Positions 59,867-64,000 of a stretch of DNA of 64,000 nucleotides are shown one piece after another. The stretch is from DASYAN01 sp034431765. Its GTDB lineage: Bacteria > Chloroflexota > Ktedonobacteria > Ktedonobacterales > Ktedonobacteraceae. Where the stretch lies: positions 1 to 64,000 of the forward strand of contig DAOUDD010000095.1 of the NCBI GenBank assembly GCA_034431765.1, in the 5' to 3' direction. Numbering within the stretch: position 1 is the stretch's first letter; every line of letters starts with the position of its first letter. The notes under the pieces were generated by a model. The model saw only the letters and a list, made by a program, of their open reading frames with translations, did no database searches and had not been told where the DNA came from. A program made the translations under genes and the position numbers.

Positions 59867-61450
59867 ATGGTACAAGAAGTGCAGGTAAGCGTGCCCGCTA
59901 AGGTGCATCTGAAGCCACATACCATCTGGCAAGATAAGCATAAGCCAGACCCATGCGCTGTCGTCATTTTTGGGGCGACCGGCGATCTCGCGCAACGCAA
60001 GATTCTGCCAACCCTGGCCCATCTGATGCATGATCATCCAACACCGGAGAGCTTTTGCATCGTGGCATTTGCACGCCGTCCCCTGGACGATGAGCAGTGG
60101 CGGGCAATGGTGCTGGAGTCGCTGGGAAAGTATATGCCAGAGGATGACAGGCTGGATGAGGCGGCTCAGCAAGCGTTTGCACAGCGTCTCTACTACTGCC
60201 AATCAAATTTTGATGATCCGCAGGGCTACAAAAAGTTGTCCGACATGCTGGATCGCCTGGACAGTGAGCGCAATACACATGGCAATCGTCTCTTCTACCT
60301 GGCAACGCCTCCCGATACCGATCCTGGCATTATTGCGCACCTTGGCGAGTTGGGTCTATCAAAGCCACTGCAACGCAATGAGGACGGCAAGTCTTCCTGG
60401 ACACGTATCATCGTTGAGAAACCCTTTGGACATGATTTGGCCTCGGCGCAGCAGCTTAATGAGGATTTTGCACGCGTCTTCAAAGAAGAGCAGGTGTACC
60501 GCATCGACCATTACATGGGCAAAGAGACCGTACAGAATATCATCGCGCTGCGCTTCTCAAATGGTATCTTTGAGCCGTTGTGGAATCAGAAATTTATTGA
60601 CCACGTGCAGATTCTCGTCGGCGAAAGTCTGGGAGTCGAGGGACGTGCAGAGTTTTATGAGCATGCCGGAGCGATCCGTGATATTGTGCAGAACCACATT
60701 ATGCAAATTCTTTGCCTGACCGCTATGGAGCCGCCAGCATCCTTTGAGGCCAATACCATTCGTGATGAGAAGGTCAAAGTGCTGCATGCTATTCCTCTGT
60801 TCACCCCACAGCAGGTAGCTGAGTATACAGTTCGTGGGCAGTACACTTCTGGCGCGATTGATGGAGAGTCGATGATCGGATACAGAGAAGAGAAGGGCGT
60901 TGACTCACAGTCAACGACCGAGACCTATGTTGCGCTCAAGCTCTTCATTGAGAACTGGCGTTGGGCCGATGTCCCCTTCTACATTCGTACTGGCAAGCAT
61001 CTGCCCAAGCGTAGCACTGAAGTCACGGTCCAATTCAAGCGTGTGCCGCACCAGCTCTACACACCTGAAGAGACAACTGGTTTGATGCCGAACCGCTTGA
61101 CAATGCGTATTCAACCTGACGAAGGCATCTCATTGAAGATCGGAGCAAAGATTCCCGGAGCAAGTCAGCAGTTATGTTCGGTTGATATGAGCTTCTCCTA
61201 CGCAGGTGCTTTTGGTATTGAGTCGCCAGATGCCTATGAGCGCTTGATTGCCGACTGTATGATCGGGGACTCGACGCTCTTCATTCGCCGTGACGAGATT
61301 GAAGCGTCCTGGAAGATTATCGATAGTATCACACAGGCGTGGCAGCAGATGCCTGCCGACACGCTCCATCCCTATCCGGCCGGTTCCTGGGGACCCGAAG
61401 AGGCCACTGCACTGATTGAGCGAGATGGGCGACAGTGGGATAACCCTTAA
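59867..61450 (+). CDS. zwf: glucose-6-phosphate 1-dehydrogenase
   Basis: 527 residues. NADP motif VIFGATGDLAQRKILPTL at about 34-51, catalytic RIDHYMGKETVQNI near 213 with the substrate-binding Lys/His, and IIVEKPFGHDL. C-terminal beta/alpha domain DSQSTTETYVALKLFIENWRWADVPFYIRTGKHL. Reaction: glucose-6-phosphate + NADP to 6-phosphogluconolactone, entry to the oxidative pentose phosphate pathway. GAGGAGAG precedes ATG 59867. Monocistronic, ended by the hairpin at 61522. Confidence 0.96.
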   Translation: MVQEVQVSVPAKVHLKPHTIWQDKHKPDPCAVVIFGATGDLAQRKILPTLAHLMHDHPTPESFCIVAFARRPLDDEQWRAMVLESLGKYMPEDDRLDEAAQQAFAQRLYYCQSNFDDPQGYKKLSDMLDRLDSERNTHGNRLFYLATPPDTDPGIIAHLGELGLSKPLQRNEDGKSSWTRIIVEKPFGHDLASAQQLNEDFARVFKEEQVYRIDHYMGKETVQNIIALRFSNGIFEPLWNQKFIDHVQILVGESLGVEGRAEFYEHAGAIRDIVQNHIMQILCLTAMEPPASFEANTIRDEKVKVLHAIPLFTPQQVAEYTVRGQYTSGAIDGESMIGYREEKGVDSQSTTETYVALKLFIENWRWADVPFYIRTGKHLPKRSTEVTVQFKRVPHQLYTPEETTGLMPNRLTMRIQPDEGISLKIGAKIPGASQQLCSVDMSFSYAGAFGIESPDAYERLIADCMIGDSTLFIRRDEIEASWKIIDSITQAWQQMPADTLHPYPAGSWGPEEATALIERDGRQWDNP

Positions 61451-61521
61451 GTTTGCTCTTGTTCCTGTGCGTTCGGAGACGAGTTATGCGTTTCTGAACG
61501 CATAGAAAGAGAATAAAAAAA

Positions 61522-61554
61522 GGGAGTGGCAATATTCATATGCCACTCCCTTTT
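61522..61554. terminator. bidirectional terminator between zwf and csbD-like gene
   Basis: GGGAGTGGCA (61522-61531) pairs perfectly with TGCCACTCCC (61541-61550), flanked by an A run on the left and TTTT on the right, so it works on both strands. Confidence 0.93.
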
Positions 61555-61611
61555 CGAGATCTGTAAGGATAGAGCTAGCTCTACTCACTTACAGAGCAGT
61601 AACGTTTGCTA

Positions 61612-61833
61612 TTACTTGTTCGGATCGAGCGCCTTATCAACTTTCTGCTCGACATTGCCAAGGGTGGACTCGGCGGTGCCGCCAGTCTCTTTTGCGCGAC
61701 CCTTTACCTGGGCCTCTGTGTTGCCAGTGAGATCGCCTACTTTGCTCTGCACCTTACCGACAGCCTGGTCAACTTTGCCTTTCAGCGTATCCTGCTTGCC
61801 CTGTGTGCCAAGGTCTTTCTCTTGATCTGCCAT
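61612..61833 (-). CDS. CsbD-family general stress protein
   Basis: 73 residues, highly polar and helical: KQDTLKGKVDQAVGKVQSKVGDLTGNTEAQVKGRAKE. The G-(x)n-K-G-K-x-x-x-x-G pattern is the CsbD signature, best known in Bacillus as a sigma-B-dependent small protein of unknown action. AAAGGAG lies 8-9 bases before ATG 61833. Confidence 0.9.
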   Translation of the reverse strand: MADQEKDLGTQGKQDTLKGKVDQAVGKVQSKVGDLTGNTEAQVKGRAKETGGTAESTLGNVEQKVDKALDPNK

Positions 61834-62161
61834 GATTTGATTCTCCTTTTTGTGTTTTATCGCAACAGAGGAAATGTCTCTTCAGCTTACAAAGGTTTAT
61901 AGCTCCGTTGCTGTGCCGTAACGAGCATTCCTTTCGAGAAAGCTTCGTATTGCGAACCCTCTATTTGTAATACTCTTGAGAGGAACAAAAGGGATACAAG
62001 GCTGAACAGTATAGATAATTCTATGCGGCGAAATGCTTCATCTGTGTATAGCCTTTCGCTAGTCAAGTGTGAAGAAGAGTAAAAGCAACAACTCAATCCT
62101 CTTCTCTAATGCAACAGGACTTTGTGGAGCCACGATTTATTTTAGCAGAGCCACGGCTTCT
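61834..62161. other. intergenic region
   Basis: 328 bp between csbD-like gene and the truncated methyltransferase. No supported gene; it may contain remains of the methyltransferase C-terminus but I cannot align any. Confidence 0.35.
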
Positions 62162-62581
62162 CTACAACGTAGTAACGCCAGATATTTGTATAACTTCGTG
62201 TTTTATCACACCGCAGATAAGCTTTATCCACTGCCAGAAAGCAGAGTTGCAGATGACAATATCTGCCGTACCCTCTGGCACAACCTCGTGCAACTGTCCG
62301 GCATAAACCTGTATAAACTGTACCTGGGGGAGTTTTCGGCGTGCTATTGCCAGCATTGCTTCTGACATGTCTACACCAATAAACGTACCTTGTCCCGCCA
62401 ATCGCGCGACTATCTGCTCTGTCACAATTCCTGTTCCGCAGGCTACGTCGATAACAGTGAAACCTGGATGAATTTCCGCGATCTCAAGCATCTTCTTGCC
62501 CGTTTCTTTGTAGGTAGCAAATGTTTGAGCATATTGCTCATAGAGCTGGGCATTGTAGGCATCATTCCATACACTGTTCAT
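62162..62581 (-). pseudogene. truncated SAM-dependent methyltransferase
   Basis: 139 residues. Motif I VIDVACGTGIVTEQI, FIGVDMSEAMLAIARRK and motif post-II GTADIVICNSAFWQW match class I methyltransferases, but the protein ends shortly after with an unrelated tail IKLICGVIKHEVIQ. Full-length relatives have about 250 residues, so the C-terminal substrate-binding half is missing. Probably a decaying gene, although a short form cannot be excluded. Confidence 0.6.
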
Positions 62582-62615
62582 CGTATAGACCCCTGAGAAC
62601 TAATTTTGTGAGGAA

Positions 62616-63956
62616 TTAACCGGGTACATTAAGATCTCGGTTAACTCTAATAATATCATATATAAGCGCTTTTGTATCCTGGAAAATTGGAAAAATATGT
62701 GGTTTCAAGACGAAAAACGTCAGCAAAATCAAGGGAACGATGCGGCTCAGAACGCTGATTTGCCAGCCTAACACTGTTGGGTCAAGGCCAAGAAAGTGAT
62801 CCATGACTACTGTATCTCGCGCATGGAAAGCTCCAAGCGTGAAGTCCCAGGACGCGAGTATGTTCAGGAGAAACATCGCATTCGGCAGACTGATCAGGAT
62901 GATGCAGATGCGTGAAGAAAGCCGTTGAAATTCTGGACGCGTCACCAGGCAGACGGCGAGGATGGGAATGAGCGTGGTGTAGTGATACTCGAAGACTAGG
63001 CCGTAAAAGAGCAGATAGTAGGCGATGGCGAGAAATATGCCCGTCACGAGACTGATCCTCCTGAAAGCGCTCAGATAGACAACGAGCACAAGGCAGAGCA
63101 TTTTGAGTGTGGAAAGAAAGCTCTCTGGAAACTGAGTGCTGTAACGCAGGAACGCCTCTAGTGTAAAAATCTGGATTGGACCGGATAGGTTAGGATTGAA
63201 GAAATTGTCCCATAAGTTTTTTGTGTAGTAAAGTCCAGACCCATTTAGTAAAAATATCCCTGTAATGGCTATAAATAATCCTACGCCAATTAGCACGGTT
63301 TTATACTGGCGTTTGAACAAGAAAACAGGTATCCATAGTAGTCCAATAGGTTTGACAGTCAGGGTCAAGAAGTACAGTATTCCATTGAACTCTGACTGTT
63401 CATGTTTGATCAACCTGATGAGCAATAGAAAGAGGAAAATGTTGAGGGCAAATTGAAATTGCGAGATTTCGATTTCTAAGTACTGTGTGGAATTGATGAG
63501 ACTAAGAAAGAGAGCCAGACCAATGTACTTACTCTCCTTAAAATTTCTATAGAAATAGAATAACACTGCAAGGTAGACCAAAAGTTTGCTGAACATCCAG
63601 ACATAGAAGGATGAGGCAGGCGAAAACAGCGTCAGAAAGGAGCCAAGCACGAGCGTAAAGAGTGGATGATAGACGTTCGGGTTGCTCGCGGGAAAGCCAA
63701 TGCCAAAGATCTGCGCTCCTGCAACAGCCGTCGCGTTCAAAGGTCCTCCATGTATATAGGAGTATGCACCGTTAGGAACCTGGTAAAAATCCATACCCCG
63801 GCAGCACAGATGTAAAGCGCTGCCTGAGAAAAACAAGTTGAACCAGCCAGTACGACTGGCAGAGATATAAAAGGCAAGATGGATTAGGAGACCCAATCCC
63901 ACCCAGAACAACGGGTGGAGTGTGAACAGAGCAAACGTCTTCTGGTTCCCACTCAT
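62616..63956 (-). CDS. GT87-like membrane glycosyltransferase
   Basis: 446 residues with about ten membrane segments. The region after the first segment (FSGSALHLCCRGMDFYQVP...GGPLNATAVAGAQIFGIGF...NPNVYHPLFTL) contains a conserved D-F-Y and a large extracytoplasmic loop; GT87/DUF2029 polyprenol-phosphate-mannose-dependent enzymes have this form. LTVKPIGLLWIPVFLFKRQY is the KP-containing loop typical of that family. GGAGG lies 5 bases before ATG 63956. Donor and acceptor unknown; probably makes cell-envelope glycans. Confidence 0.75.
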   Translation of the reverse strand: MSGNQKTFALFTLHPLFWVGLGLLIHLAFYISASRTGWFNLFFSGSALHLCCRGMDFYQVPNGAYSYIHGGPLNATAVAGAQIFGIGFPASNPNVYHPLFTLVLGSFLTLFSPASSFYVWMFSKLLVYLAVLFYFYRNFKESKYIGLALFLSLINSTQYLEIEISQFQFALNIFLFLLLIRLIKHEQSEFNGILYFLTLTVKPIGLLWIPVFLFKRQYKTVLIGVGLFIAITGIFLLNGSGLYYTKNLWDNFFNPNLSGPIQIFTLEAFLRYSTQFPESFLSTLKMLCLVLVVYLSAFRRISLVTGIFLAIAYYLLFYGLVFEYHYTTLIPILAVCLVTRPEFQRLSSRICIILISLPNAMFLLNILASWDFTLGAFHARDTVVMDHFLGLDPTVLGWQISVLSRIVPLILLTFFVLKPHIFPIFQDTKALIYDIIRVNRDLNVPG

Positions 63957-64000
63957 TTCGCCTCCTTCTTGCTCTTTCAGCTCTTCAGAGGAGTGCTCTG

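Overview
The window looks like chromosomal DNA of a spore-forming, soil-type Chloroflexota of the Ktedonobacteria kind. That placement is an inference from gene style: SNF2 and SWIM pair, XRE/NB-ARC/TPR regulators, many plant-polysaccharide glycosidases, fused 2-oxoacid dehydrogenase E1, CrtI carotenoid gene, ML-like group II intron, and dispersed repeats encoding LQYSQN/LQYPQN. No rRNA, ribosomal protein or phage module is present to confirm it.

Layout. 1-5.1 kb: end of a SNF2 helicase with its SWIM zinc-finger partner, a methyltransferase with a membrane/WD40-like gene, and a secreted HExxH peptidase. 5.4-11.9 kb: a GH65 phosphorylase-type enzyme and a beta-phosphoglucomutase-like HAD protein, now separated by a decayed Mrr-type nuclease gene and a group II intron. 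12-22 kb: a large repeat-bearing surface protein, a NIF3-family protein, an SDR, an intact ISAs1-family insertion sequence with a 10-bp target duplication, a CoiA-like protein and a large HTH/NB-ARC/TPR regulator. 22-33 kb: NUDIX hydrolase, flavoprotein disulfide reductase, GH42 beta-galactosidase, a decayed TnpB element, a divergent pair of 2-oxoacid dehydrogenase E1 genes (one apparently catalytically dead), an APH-type kinase, a PhyH dioxygenase and a zinc-ribbon protein. 33-47 kb: M16 peptidase, giant TPR protein, roadblock protein, nucleoside diphosphate kinase, SDR/TetR pair, small Cys-rich protein, CPBP protease, nicotinate phosphoribosyltransferase and phytoene desaturase. 47-64 kb: hydrolase, coiled-coil membrane protein, a second disulfide reductase, then a leftward sugar operon (binding protein, two permeases, two GH43 enzymes) facing a LacI regulator across twin palindromic operators, followed by glucose-6-phosphate dehydrogenase, CsbD, a truncated methyltransferase and a GT87-like membrane glycosyltransferase.

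The most striking object is at 8666-11201 on the minus strand. A selenocysteine tRNA gene (UCA anticodon, 7-bp D stem with CGGT loop, long variable arm) is interrupted in its acceptor stem by a 2437-bp group II intron. The 5' exon ends in ACAC, the intron begins GTGCG and ends AC with a bulged A seven bases from its end, and the next eight bases are CTCTGCCA. Joining the exons restores an 8-bp acceptor stem, the G73 discriminator and the CCA end. Decoding of UGA as selenocysteine in this organism may therefore depend on group II intron splicing.

How the genes work together: several loci converge on sugar use. GH42, GH43 and GH65 enzymes release hexoses, pentoses or glucose-1-phosphate; the HAD mutase would make glucose-6-phosphate; glucose-6-phosphate dehydrogenase then feeds the pentose phosphate pathway. 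The LacI-controlled operon most resembles an arabinan or arabinoxylan uptake system.
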